Positions 30,669 through 39,438 of a stretch of 45,981 bases of DNA are shown here, piece by piece; within the stretch, counting starts at the first letter, position 1; the number at the start of each line of letters is the position of its first letter. The stretch lies in the NCBI RefSeq assembly GCF_003611585.1, contig NZ_RAVW01000018.1, positions 1 through 45,981 on the forward strand, in the 5' to 3' direction. The position numbers were made by a program, and so were the translations under genes. The notes beneath the pieces are model-generated. The model had not been told where the DNA came from, searched no databases, and saw nothing but the letters and a program-made list of their open reading frames with translations. Source of the DNA: Corallococcus exercitus (lineage in GTDB: Bacteria > Myxococcota > Myxococcia > Myxococcales > Myxococcaceae).

Positions 30669-31874
30669 CTACTTCGTCTCCAGCGCCTTGATGCCGGGCA
30701 GCTCCCGGCCCTCCAGGAACTCCAGCGACGCGCCACCGCCCGTGGACACGTGGCTCATCTTGTCCGCGTAGCCCATCTGCTCCACCGCCGCCGCGCTGTC
30801 GCCGCCGCCAATCACCGTGATGGCGTCCTTGTTGATGGACATCGCCGCGGCCACGGAGCGGGTGCCCTCCGCGAACTTCGCGACCTCGAAGAGGCCCATG
30901 GGCCCGTTCCACACCACCGTCTTCGCGTCGCGGATGCGCTGCGTGAACATCGCGCGCGTCTTGGGGCCGATGTCCAGGCCCATCATGTCCGCGGGGACGA
31001 CCTGATCCGGCGTCTCCTTCACGGGCCCCTTGCCCTCCAGGTCCGCGCACACGATGTGGTCGATGGGCAGCACCAGCGGCGTCTTCAGGCGCTTCGCCGT
31101 GTCCAGCAGCTTCGCCGCCAGCGCCAGCTTGTCGCCCTCCTCCACCCGGCTCTTGCCCACTTCAATGCCCTGCGCCTTCAGGAAGGTGTACGCCATGGCG
31201 CCGCCCACGAGCAGCGCGTCCACCTTGGGCAGCAGGCTCTCGATGACCTTGATCTTGTCGCTCACCTTGGAGCCGCCCAGGATGGCCACGAAGGGCTTCT
31301 GCGGATTGCGCAGCACCTTGTCGCCCAGGTACTCGATCTCCTTGCGCATCAGGAAGCCGGCGGCCTTCTCCTTCACGAAGGGGACCATGCCGGCCGTGGA
31401 CGCGTGCGCGCGGTGCGCCGTGCCGAACGCGTCGTTGACGTAGACGTCCGCCAGCGCCGCCAGCTCGCGCGAGAAGGCCTCGTCGTTCGCCTCCTCCTCC
31501 TTGTGGAAGCGCAGGTTCTCCAGCAGCAGAACCTGCCCCGCCTTCAGGTCGTTCACCTGCTTCTTCACGTTGTCGCCCACGCAGTCGTCCGCGTGGATGA
31601 CCTCGTGCTTGTCGCCTGGCTTCCTGGGCAGCAGCTCCGCCAGCTTCTCCGCGACGAGCACCGTGGACAGCTTGGGGTCCGGCCCCTTGGGCCGACCGAG
31701 GTGGGACGCCAGGATGACCTTGCCGCCCATCTCCAGCGCACGCCGGATGGTGGGGAGCGCTTCACGGATGCGGGTGTCGTCGGTGACGCGGCGCCCCTCC
31801 AGCGGGACGTTGAAGTCCACGCGGATGAAGACGCGCTTGCCGGTCAACTGCAGGTCATCGATGTAGCGGATCAT
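30669..31874 (-). CDS. pgk: Phosphoglycerate kinase
   Basis: A 401-residue two-domain kinase that makes ATP and 3-phosphoglycerate from 1,3-bisphosphoglycerate. Substrate site residues are in [14 protein letters not shown] and [11 protein letters not shown], the second basic patch in [17 protein letters not shown], and nucleotide-site motifs in [10 protein letters not shown] and the C-terminal [15 protein letters not shown]. Length and order are normal. It sits between gap and tpiA on the minus strand, 60 bases after gap. Confidence 0.97.
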   Translation of the reverse strand: MIRYIDDLQLTGKRVFIRVDFNVPLEGRRVTDDTRIREALPTIRRALEMGGKVILASHLGRPKGPDPKLSTVLVAEKLAELLPRKPGDKHEVIHADDCVGDNVKKQVNDLKAGQVLLLENLRFHKEEEANDEAFSRELAALADVYVNDAFGTAHRAHASTAGMVPFVKEKAAGFLMRKEIEYLGDKVLRNPQKPFVAILGGSKVSDKIKVIESLLPKVDALLVGGAMAYTFLKAQGIEVGKSRVEEGDKLALAAKLLDTAKRLKTPLVLPIDHIVCADLEGKGPVKETPDQVVPADMMGLDIGPKTRAMFTQRIRDAKTVVWNGPMGLFEVAKFAEGTRSVAAAMSINKDAITVIGGGDSAAAVEQMGYADKMSHVSTGGGASLEFLEGRELPGIKALETK

Positions 31875-31934
31875 CTTTAGGTGTCCCTTGTGCCTGTCTC
31901 GGTCAGCCCAACGTGCCGGGATACGGATGCGGCC

Positions 31935-32948
31935 TTACGCCACGCCCTTGGACACGAGGAACTTCGCCGTGTCGACCATGCGGTTGGAGAAGCCCCACTC
32001 GTTGTCGTACCAGGCCATGACCTTGAGCAGGTTGTCGCCCATCACGTAGCAGTTGGTGGCGTCGAAGATGGCCGAGTGCGGGTTGCCGTTGTAGTCCACG
32101 GACACCGTCTGTGCGTCGCTGAACTCCAGCACGCCCTTGAGCGGACCGTTGGCGGCGGCCTTCATCGCGGCGATGACCTCTTCCGCGGTGACCTTCTTGG
32201 AGGTGTTCACCGTCAGGTCCACCAGGGACACGTTCGGGGTGGGGACGCGGACGGACAGGCCGTGCATCTTGCCCTTGAGGGCCGGGAGCACCTCACCGAT
32301 GGCCTTCGCGGCGCCGGTGCTGGTGGGGATCATGGAGAGCGCGGCGGCGCGGGCACGGCGCATGTCGTCGTGCGTGAGGTCCAGGATGCGCTGGTCGTTG
32401 GTGTAGCTGTGCACCGTCGTCATCAGGCCCTTCTCGATGCCGAAGTTGTCCACCAGCACCTTGGCGATGGGCGCCAGGCAGTTGGTGGTGCACGAGGCGT
32501 TGGACACGATGTGGTGCTTGGCCGGGTCGTACTCGTGGTGGTTGATGCCGTACGCGATGGTCATGTCCGGGCCCTTGGCCGGCGCGGAGATGATGACCTT
32601 CTTGGCGCCCGCGGCCAGGTGCTTGGCGGCGGCGTCGCGCGCGGTGAAGCGGCCGGTGCACTCCATCACCACGTCCACGTTCATGTTCTTCCAGGGCAGC
32701 GCGGAGGGGTCCTTCTCCGCGGTGACGGCGATCTCCTTGCCGTTGACCACGATGCCCTTGTCCGTGTGGCTCACCTCGCCCGGCCACGTGCGGTGCACGG
32801 AGTCGTACTTGAACAGGTGGGCCAGCGCCGACGGCTTGTCGAGGTCGTTGATGGCGACGATCTCGAGGTCTTCCTTGCGGCTGAGCGCGGCGCGCAGGAT
32901 GCAGCGACCGATACGACCGAAGCCGTTGATGGCGAGCTTGATGGCCAT
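31935..32948 (-). CDS. gap: Glyceraldehyde-3-phosphate dehydrogenase, type I
   Basis: A 337-residue enzyme oxidising glyceraldehyde 3-phosphate to 1,3-bisphosphoglycerate with NAD. The Rossmann motif NGFGRIGR is at 8-15, D35 in INDLD supports NAD over NADP, and the catalytic Cys is C153 in SNASCTTNCLAP. The conserved C-terminal YDNEWGFSNRMVD is present. The ATG follows GGAG. It is the first gene of gap-pgk-tpiA-secG. A neighbouring gene ends 97 bases upstream in the same orientation. Confidence 0.98.
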   Translation of the reverse strand: MAIKLAINGFGRIGRCILRAALSRKEDLEIVAINDLDKPSALAHLFKYDSVHRTWPGEVSHTDKGIVVNGKEIAVTAEKDPSALPWKNMNVDVVMECTGRFTARDAAAKHLAAGAKKVIISAPAKGPDMTIAYGINHHEYDPAKHHIVSNASCTTNCLAPIAKVLVDNFGIEKGLMTTVHSYTNDQRILDLTHDDMRRARAAALSMIPTSTGAAKAIGEVLPALKGKMHGLSVRVPTPNVSLVDLTVNTSKKVTAEEVIAAMKAAANGPLKGVLEFSDAQTVSVDYNGNPHSAIFDATNCYVMGDNLLKVMAWYDNEWGFSNRMVDTAKFLVSKGVA

Positions 32949-33045
32949 GGTGTTTTCCGTCTCCTGGAAGGGGTGGGCCTTCGCGGCCCACCGTCATGAG
33001 TCTCGTAAAGAAGGCGGGCGACCGTAGGCAGGCGCCCCCGCCGAG

Positions 33046-35928
33046 TCAACGCTTCGCGTGGGCTGCTTTCGAGCGCGCACGTCGGAGCTGAACAATCACC
33101 CCGACCAACACCCAGAGCCCGGAGGCCGTTCCCGCCCCGGCCCCGCACCCACAACCGCTGTCGCCCTTGGGGGAATAGTCACTCGGGAGCGACGGAACGA
33201 CCGTCGGCTCCGGCGGCGGATCCACCGGCGGCGGCTTCACCACCGGATGCGGATCCACCTCCCGCACCGCCACGCAGGACGACAGCGGCCGGGGGCTCAG
33301 CGCGGGCGGCACATCCGCCGTGGGCAGTGCCGGTGCCTGGGCCAGGATTCCCGAGCGAACCAGGAACTCGCCCACCAGCCGCGACCGTTCGCGGTTGGAC
33401 GCAAGGCCCTCGAACGGGAAGCCCAGCACCAGCACCTGCCCCGCGGGCGCCGTGCCCGACAGGACGGCCGCGCCCAGGCCCGTGTTGGGGTAGCGGAGCA
33501 CGTCCGTTCCCGGGGTCGTGGGCACCAGGATGTCCGTCACCCCCACGGGGTAGCCCCCGAGCGTCCCGTCGTCCAGTGGAGTGTTCGGCAGGTCCCCGAA
33601 GATGCCGCCCGTGAAGCCCTCCACGCGGCCAAGGGCCGAGCCCACGCTGAAGGAGGCCTGGAGGATGTCCGCGAGGAACTGCTTGTCCTCCGCGCTGCCC
33701 TGCGAGAGCGCGAACACCGTGCGGCTGCCCGACAGCATCAGGTGCCCGCCTCCGGTGACGAACGCGCGCAGGGTGTCCTGTTCGGTCCGCGTCAGCCCCG
33801 CGCCCCCCACGCCGCCGCGCCCGGTGGACCAGTCCACCAGCCGGTAGCCCGTGGGCGACACCAGCCCCGCCGCTACCGCGTTGCCCGTCGCGCTGTCGAA
33901 GGCCACCGCCGCCTGCGCGAACGCCGCGCCATGCTGGCGCAGGTAGCTGCCGTCGTTCATCGCCTCCAGGTAGACGCGCAGCGGGGCTTCCAGGTCGTAC
34001 GGCGTCTCCAGCTCCTCGCCGCACGCGACCGTCGCGTCCAGCCGCTCGTACGCGTTGATCAGCAGCACCGGCGGCGTGCTCCCCGCGCGCACGCCCACCG
34101 TGGCGGACGGGAAGGACTCGCCGCCCGCGTTCACCGCGGCGACGCGGAAGTAGCGCAGCGTGCCGGCCGCCAGCGTGACGGTGGCCGACGTGCCCTGGAC
34201 CTCCGAGCCCTCGTCCCAGCCGAAGCCGTCCGCGCTCTGGTACAGCCGGTAGCCCGTGGGCGCGTCACGCCCCTCCTCCGAGACCACCTGCGGGGGCGCG
34301 GTCCACTTCACCTCCACCGTGCCCGGCGTCGCGTTGCGCGCCACCACCGCGCCCGGCGTCTCCGGCGGCAGTCGCACCGCCGCGCCGTCGCGGGTCGCGA
34401 AGTACTTGATCAACCCCTGCACGATGGCGCGCGCGGCCACATGGCGCACGCGGGCCTCCTTGAGGTTCGCCGCGTCCGCCGTGTTGTCGTGGTACGCCAT
34501 CTCCAGCAGCACGCTGGGCATCTCCGGGTTGTGCGTGGGGTTCACCTCGCCCAGGTTCGCCGAGCGCAGGCTGCGCACCCGCCACGTCGGATCCACCTCG
34601 CGCTTCAGGTCGGTTTCAATCTGCGACAAGAGCGCCCGCGCCATCACGTCACTGCCCGCCACGCCGGTGAAGTTGAGCGTGCCGTCCACCGGGTTGGGCC
34701 CGTAGACGTAGCCCTCCGTGCCCCGCACGGTGCCGGACGTGCCCGCGTTGGTGTGCCACGCGAGGTAGACGGCGTCCTCGCCCTCCTCGTGCAGCCACGC
34801 GGCGAAGCGCGGCCGGGACGTCACGTCCGCGTTGCGCTCGTTCGACAGGGCGTTGGCCCCCGACGGCGCGTACACGCTGAAGGGCGCCCCGCTGTACTGC
34901 ACGTGGTAGCGCCCGCTCTCCTCGAAGCGGGGACGCAACAGCGGCCCCTGTGCCGCGTCGCCCAGCAGGCCGCGTCCACCGCCCAGCCGCACCGCGTCCA
35001 CGGACAGCGTCGCGCCCGTGGCCTGCGCCGAGTCGTTCTCCAGCACCACCGCGCCGGACTCCGGATGCGACCCCGTCTTGAAGTAGAAGCGCCCCAACAG
35101 CACCCACGTCCCGCCGTGGCGCTGCTGGTTCACGCGGAAGTGGCTCTCCCCGCCCGCGTGCTTCACCACGTAGTGCGCGTCCGTCGCACGCGTGGGGTCG
35201 GAGCCGTAGGAGACGTAGACATTGTACGCCGCGTCCGCGGGCACATCCGGGGTCCACGTCGCCTTCGCGGTGGAGGTGGCCGCCGTGTCCAGCGTGCGCG
35301 TGGTGCCCAGCGTGAAGGGCTCCACGCCGTTGCCCATGGGCACGGGCGGCGGGGCCCAGCCCTTCTGCGCGGAGGCGTGGAAGCGCGCCGTGTCCCCGCC
35401 TTCCACGTAGCCCGTGCCGCCGTTGTCCACGGTGGCGAGGAGCGGGTTCAGGTCCGACTCGCGCACCGTCACCACCGTGGCGCCCGCGGCCATCAGCATG
35501 GGCTGCAGCTCCTGCGACACCACCTCCGCGGAGATGAAGTCCTCCACCACGCCCCAGGTGTTGGGCCGCTGCGTCGCCCAGCGCTTCAGCCCGTTGTCGC
35601 GATAGAAGCCGTGGCCGGGGCTCAGGTAGATGACCTTGCCGGACAGCGCGCCCTCGCCCAGCCGCGTCTGCGGCACGCCCGCCGCCTTCACATTGGACTT
35701 CGCGGCGCGTGTTTCGCGGCGCACCACCGCGGGTGCGTCCGGCGACAGGCGGCGCTGCTCGTGGTCCCGGGGGGCTGGAGCTGGCAGGTATTGAACACCC
35801 GGCGGCTCGAGCCCCAGGTCGTCTCCCTCGAAGGCCTCAGGGGTGTCCTGCGCTTGAGCGAGGAAGGAGGTGCACAGCAGGGTCAGCGCCAGCGTGCGCG
35901 ACCAGGACGGAGGGAACGTTCGCATCAC
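33046..35928 (-). CDS. N-acetylmuramoyl-L-alanine amidase with inserted golvesin-like domain, Fn3 and MYXO-CTERM-like tail
   Basis: A 960-residue secreted protein. A signal peptide (RTLALTLLCTSFLAQAQ) is followed by a zinc amidase of the Amidase_3 type: ligands H106 in SPGHGF, E129 and H392 in AWHTNAG, and probable catalytic E476 in VLLEMAYHD. Between them, about 175-318, lies a golvesin-C-terminal-like beta domain (YNVYVSYGSDPTRATDAHYV, GGTWVLLGRFYF). A fibronectin III domain follows at about 525-620, then an unassigned alpha/beta domain at about 625-860. The end has a Pro-rich linker, GCGCGAGAG, one hydrophobic helix and RRARS, a MYXO-CTERM-like sorting signal. It should cleave peptidoglycan cross-link stems or act as a surface enzyme. 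The start may be GTG 35928 or ATG 35925; AAGG 8 bases upstream favours the GTG. Confidence 0.88.
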   Translation of the reverse strand: MMRTFPPSWSRTLALTLLCTSFLAQAQDTPEAFEGDDLGLEPPGVQYLPAPAPRDHEQRRLSPDAPAVVRRETRAAKSNVKAAGVPQTRLGEGALSGKVIYLSPGHGFYRDNGLKRWATQRPNTWGVVEDFISAEVVSQELQPMLMAAGATVVTVRESDLNPLLATVDNGGTGYVEGGDTARFHASAQKGWAPPPVPMGNGVEPFTLGTTRTLDTAATSTAKATWTPDVPADAAYNVYVSYGSDPTRATDAHYVVKHAGGESHFRVNQQRHGGTWVLLGRFYFKTGSHPESGAVVLENDSAQATGATLSVDAVRLGGGRGLLGDAAQGPLLRPRFEESGRYHVQYSGAPFSVYAPSGANALSNERNADVTSRPRFAAWLHEEGEDAVYLAWHTNAGTSGTVRGTEGYVYGPNPVDGTLNFTGVAGSDVMARALLSQIETDLKREVDPTWRVRSLRSANLGEVNPTHNPEMPSVLLEMAYHDNTADAANLKEARVRHVAARAIVQGLIKYFATRDGAAVRLPPETPGAVVARNATPGTVEVKWTAPPQVVSEEGRDAPTGYRLYQSADGFGWDEGSEVQGTSATVTLAAGTLRYFRVAAVNAGGESFPSATVGVRAGSTPPVLLINAYERLDATVACGEELETPYDLEAPLRVYLEAMNDGSYLRQHGAAFAQAAVAFDSATGNAVAAGLVSPTGYRLVDWSTGRGGVGGAGLTRTEQDTLRAFVTGGGHLMLSGSRTVFALSQGSAEDKQFLADILQASFSVGSALGRVEGFTGGIFGDLPNTPLDDGTLGGYPVGVTDILVPTTPGTDVLRYPNTGLGAAVLSGTAPAGQVLVLGFPFEGLASNRERSRLVGEFLVRSGILAQAPALPTADVPPALSPRPLSSCVAVREVDPHPVVKPPPVDPPPEPTVVPSLPSDYSPKGDSGCGCGAGAGTASGLWVLVGVIVQLRRARSKAAHAKR

Positions 35929-36005
35929 GCGACCGACCTTACCCGTTCACTCCCCCGCTTCAATCGGACCCGTGGGTGCTAGCCTGCCCACCCCTTCACC
36001 TTCCG

Positions 36006-36650
36006 ATGACCGTTCCTGCACCCTCCCATCCCCAGTTTCCCTCCCGCCGCAGCAACGGACTGTTCGCCTCGTTCGGACATGCGTGGGCGGGCCTCATCCA
36101 CACCGTGGCCTGGCAGCGCAACATGCGCATCCACCTCATCTCCGGAGTGCTGGTGGGGCTGGTGGGCAGCGGCATCCCGCTGGGGCTCGCGGAGAAGGTG
36201 ACGCTCATCTTCTGCGTGCTGCTCATCTTCTTCGCGGAGATCTTGAACAGCGCGCTGGAGCAGCTGGTGGACCTGGCCGTGCAGCAGTTCGACGAGAAGG
36301 CCCGGCTCACCAAGGACGCGGCGGCCGCGGGCGTGCTCGTGCTCGCGGGCGGCACCGTCGTCATCTTCGCCGCCATCCTGATCAACTACTGGGAGACCGT
36401 GCGCACCAGCACGGATGCCATCTTCCGGCAGGTCGCGCTGGGCCTGCCGCTGGCCGGCTGCGCCACGGTGCTCGTGCTGCCCCAGCCGAGGCCCGCCGCC
36501 GTGGACGTGCTCGCGTTCATGCTGGCGATGGGGCTGCTCGCTCTGACGGTGCCCACGTCCGCGAGCCTGGTCTTCACCGTGCTCACCGCCGCGCTGCTCG
36601 TCATCGCCGCCGCGGCGGCCCGCGAGCGCAGGCGCCATCCGCAGCCCTGA
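36006..36650 (+). CDS. dgkA: Diacylglycerol/undecaprenol kinase family protein with C-terminal membrane extension
   Basis: A 214-residue integral membrane protein. The DgkA-type kinase domain occupies about 15-120. It opens with SFGHAWAGLIHTVAWQRNMR, and the catalytic signature EILNSALE (E78, N81, E85) is followed by KARLTKD (98-104). The family phosphorylates diacylglycerol or undecaprenol at the inner membrane for lipid and cell-wall precursor recycling. Standard proteins are about 120 residues. This one has about 90 extra residues with two or three more hydrophobic helices (GLPLAGCATVLVLP, LAFMLAMGLLALTVP, LVFTVLTAALLVIAAAA), resembling the extension seen in some other phyla. It is divergent from the surface amidase with 77 bases between. 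Confidence 0.9.
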   Translation: MTVPAPSHPQFPSRRSNGLFASFGHAWAGLIHTVAWQRNMRIHLISGVLVGLVGSGIPLGLAEKVTLIFCVLLIFFAEILNSALEQLVDLAVQQFDEKARLTKDAAAAGVLVLAGGTVVIFAAILINYWETVRTSTDAIFRQVALGLPLAGCATVLVLPQPRPAAVDVLAFMLAMGLLALTVPTSASLVFTVLTAALLVIAAAAARERRRHPQP

Positions 36651-36753
36651 GCGACACGGAGGATGCTGCTCCCGCCACCTCGCGGGCGGGGCGCCCGGAA
36701 CCGGTCCGGAGCCCGCTCACCCGCCGAGGGTCAACGAAGGGAATTCTAACGGG

Positions 36754-36966
36754 CTAGACGCGGGGCTGAAAGCCCGTCCCGGCGTCGGAGGCCGGCGTCG
36801 TCTGGGCGGCGGCGACCGCCTTGTCGCCTTCCTTCAGGTCGGTCGTCACCAGCTCCAGGAGCTCCGTGGCGATGCCGATGACCTGGTGCGGCGTGTAACC
36901 GCTTGCGCGCAGCTGGTTGAAAAACGTGCGCGCGAGGATGCGGGTGCCCTTTTGGTCGGTGCTCAC
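36754..36966 (-). CDS. Small conserved-looking protein, function unknown
   Basis: A 70-residue protein starting at GTG 36966, with GGAGG 8 bases upstream. Residues 8-45 look helical (GTRILARTFFNQLRASGYTP, HQVIGIATELLELVT), while the last 20 residues are disordered and Ala/Thr-rich. The strong ribosome binding site and sensible composition argue it is real. I do not recognise the family. It has no signal peptide or membrane segment and stands alone between convergent and divergent neighbours. Confidence 0.65.
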   Translation of the reverse strand: MSTDQKGTRILARTFFNQLRASGYTPHQVIGIATELLELVTTDLKEGDKAVAAAQTTPASDAGTGFQPRV

Positions 36967-37296
36967 GGGAATTGCCTCCGGAATCAGCGCCGCGTGTCCG
37001 GGCGCTGCGTCTGCTTGGGAGTCCGGTCTTCAACCTCCGTGCCAGTCGTTCTCTTCCAAACGGATTCTTCAGCAGTCCTCAGGGGTTGAAGCCCGAAACT
37101 GGACGGCACGGAACGTGGAAGGTGCGAAGGGGGTTACGCACCCGGACGTCCGCCCCGCCTGGAACGCGGTACCGGGTGCATCAGCGGGTACGCACCCACC
37201 CCTCCCCCTCCAAAGGGCCGTCCCGTCTTTTCAAGTGCTTGCATTCCCTCCGGGGGGTGGAGCACATACGCCCCCCCATCGAGGAGTCAGAACACA
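36967..37296. other. Intergenic stretch, divergent promoters
   Basis: About 330 bases between two divergent starts with no credible gene. It contains one 8-bp inverted repeat, GCACCCGG at 37138-37145 and CCGGGTGC at 37172-37179, and two copies of TACGCACCC. These could be operator elements, but neither is strong. No other structure is visible. Confidence 0.5.
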
Positions 37297-38892
37297 ATGG
37301 CGTACCGGGTGAACAACATCGGGCTGTGGCTGGACGAGCCGGAGGAGCTGCTCGGCCAGCGCGCCGCGGAGAAGCTGGGGGTCACCCGGAGCGACCTCGC
37401 CTCCGTGCGGGTGGTGCGCTCGGTGCTGGACGCGCGCAAGAAGGGCAGTCCGCGTTACATCTACACGCTGGAGGTGGAGCTGGCCCCGGGCCGCAAGGCG
37501 CCGCGCCTGCCCCCGGACGTGAGCGAGGCCCCGCCCGCGCCGGAGGTGCCGCCGCGCGTGAAGGAGCCGGAGAAGCTGCCGCTCATCATCGGCACGGGAC
37601 CCGCGGGGTTGTTCTGCGCGCTGGGTCTGCTGGAGCGCGGCGTGCGCAGCATCCTGCTGGAGCGCGGCAAGGAGGTCGTCACGCGCCGCAAGGACGTGGC
37701 GAAGCTCATGCGCGACGGGTCGCTCGACCGCGAGAGCAACATGAACTTCGGCGAGGGCGGCGCCGGCGCGTACACGGACGGCAAGCTGTCCACGCGTATC
37801 AACCACCCGATGGTGCGCAAGGTGATTGAAGCCTTCGCGAAGTACGGCGCGCCGGATCACATCCTCATCGAGGGCAAGCCGCACATTGGCTCCGACCTGC
37901 TGCCCGGTGCGGTGGCGAAGCTGCGCGAGGAGCTCATCGCGGGCGGCTGCCAGGTGTACTTCGAGCAGCGCGTGGAGGACCTGCTCTACCGCGACGGCCG
38001 CATCGCGGGCGTGAAGATGGCGGACGGGCGCACGCTGGAGAGCGACCGCGTCATCCTGGCGCCGGGCAACTCCGCGCGCGAGCTGTACGAGCGCTTCGCC
38101 GCCGACGGCCGCGTGAGCGTGGAGGCCAAGCCCTTCGCGCTGGGCTTCCGCGCGGAGCACCCGCAGGCGCTCATCAACGGCATCCAGTACGGCTCCGCGG
38201 CGAAGCACTCCAAGCTGCCGCCCGCGGACTACAAGCTGGCGGAGAACCTGGACGTGGACGGCGAGGTGCGCGGCGTCTATTCGTTCTGCATGTGCCCCGG
38301 CGGCATCGTGGTGCCCACGCCCACGGAAGAGGGGCTGCAGTGCACCAACGGCATGAGCAACTCGCGGCGCAACGCGAAGTTCGCCAACGCGGGCATCGTC
38401 GTGTCGGTGTCCGTCGCGGACTTCGCGCGCGAGGGCTTCCACGGGCCGCTCGCGGGCCTGGAGTTCCAGCGGCACTGGGAGTCGGAGGCCTACAAACTGG
38501 GCGGAGGCCGCTTCTTCGCGCCCGCGCAGACGATTCCCGACTACCTGGCGGGCCGCGTGAAGAAGGACCCGGGTGACACCAGCTACCGCCCGGGCCTGGC
38601 GCACACGGACCTGAACCAGCTCTTCCCGGAGCGGCTGACGCAGTCCATCAAGGCGGCGCTGCGCACGTTCGACCGGAAGATGAAGGGCTTCATCAGCGAC
38701 GAGGGGAAGCTCATCGGCATCGAGAGCCGGACGTCCTCGCCGGTGCGCATCACCCGGGGTGACGACCTGCAGTCGGTGTCCATGCGCGGCCTGTACCCGG
38801 TGGGCGAGGGCTGCGGCTACGCGGGCGGTATCGTGTCCTCCGCCATTGATGGACTGCGCGCCGCTGAGCAGATTGCCACGGAGCTGGCTTGA
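37297..38892 (+). CDS. FAD-dependent dehydrogenase (COG2509-like)
   Basis: A 531-residue flavoprotein. The N-terminal 75 residues are a small alpha/beta domain (RVNNIGLWLDEPEELLGQRA), then the FAD-binding fold with LIIGTGPAGLFCALGLLERG at about 95-114. GEGGAGAYTDGKLSTRI, APGNSARELYERF and the C-terminal GLYPVGEGCGYAGGIVSSAI complete the FAD site. The family has the geranylgeranyl-reductase-like architecture of uncharacterised COG2509 dehydrogenases; the substrate is unknown. Cys residues in SFCMCPGGIVVPTP are conserved in the family. It stands alone; ATG 37297 follows GAGGAG. Confidence 0.88.
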   Translation: MAYRVNNIGLWLDEPEELLGQRAAEKLGVTRSDLASVRVVRSVLDARKKGSPRYIYTLEVELAPGRKAPRLPPDVSEAPPAPEVPPRVKEPEKLPLIIGTGPAGLFCALGLLERGVRSILLERGKEVVTRRKDVAKLMRDGSLDRESNMNFGEGGAGAYTDGKLSTRINHPMVRKVIEAFAKYGAPDHILIEGKPHIGSDLLPGAVAKLREELIAGGCQVYFEQRVEDLLYRDGRIAGVKMADGRTLESDRVILAPGNSARELYERFAADGRVSVEAKPFALGFRAEHPQALINGIQYGSAAKHSKLPPADYKLAENLDVDGEVRGVYSFCMCPGGIVVPTPTEEGLQCTNGMSNSRRNAKFANAGIVVSVSVADFAREGFHGPLAGLEFQRHWESEAYKLGGGRFFAPAQTIPDYLAGRVKKDPGDTSYRPGLAHTDLNQLFPERLTQSIKAALRTFDRKMKGFISDEGKLIGIESRTSSPVRITRGDDLQSVSMRGLYPVGEGCGYAGGIVSSAIDGLRAAEQIATELA

Positions 38893-38939
38893 GGTCCCCG
38901 CCCCCTTCCGGGCAGGGTAGCCGGGAGGGAGGAAGACCC

Positions 38940-39311
38940 ATGGCGTACCAGGTGCGCAGCCCGGATGGTGAGCTGACGTTCCCCTCGCTGGGCGACGTCG
39001 AGCGCGCCTACGTGCAGGGGCTGGTGGACCCCGACGACGAGGTGCGCGAGGACGGCGCGGAGAAGTGGCGCAAGGCGTCCTCGCTGCCGGTGCTCGCCCG
39101 GGCGAAGAAGCCCAGGAGCGGCAAGGCGGCCCGGGCGCAGACCTTCACGGTCCTGGGCGTGGTGGTCCTGGGCCTGCTCGCCCTGGCGGTGATGGTCCTG
39201 GGGCAGGAACCCCGGGTGCGCATGATGGGCGTCCTTCTGGCCCTGGTGGTCAGTGGGATCCTCATGCGGGTGACGTTCAAGGCCTACAAACGGCCACCGC
39301 TCGTCCCCTGA
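38940..39311 (+). CDS. Small membrane protein with GYF_2-like N-terminal domain
   Basis: A 123-residue protein starting at ATG 38940 behind GGGAGGGAGGAAG. The N-terminal 55 residues (MAYQVRSPDGELTFPSLGDV, then LVDPDDEVREDGAEKWRKAS) resemble short GYF_2-like domains that recur in myxobacteria. Two transmembrane helices follow, at about 67-84 (FTVLGVVVLGLLALAVMVLG) and 90-108 (VRMMGVLLALVVSGILMRV). It probably anchors or reports a protein interaction at the inner membrane; the function is unknown. It lies 47 bases after the FAD dehydrogenase and may be cotranscribed. Confidence 0.72.
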   Translation: MAYQVRSPDGELTFPSLGDVERAYVQGLVDPDDEVREDGAEKWRKASSLPVLARAKKPRSGKAARAQTFTVLGVVVLGLLALAVMVLGQEPRVRMMGVLLALVVSGILMRVTFKAYKRPPLVP

Positions 39312-39438
39312 CGCCGCTCCCTCCCCTGCCCTCCAGGGCAGCGGCACGGCCCTCGCCGCCAGCAGGCCCCACACGGCCCATGTTTGATGGAAGGCACCCT
39401 GCGGGGTGCCCTCCATCGCGCTGGAGGAGGACCGCACC

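Noticed and set aside
33058-35982. Long plus-strand frame opposite the amidase
   Set aside because: Low-complexity Arg/His/Val antisense; the minus strand has signal peptide, zinc residues and sorting tail.
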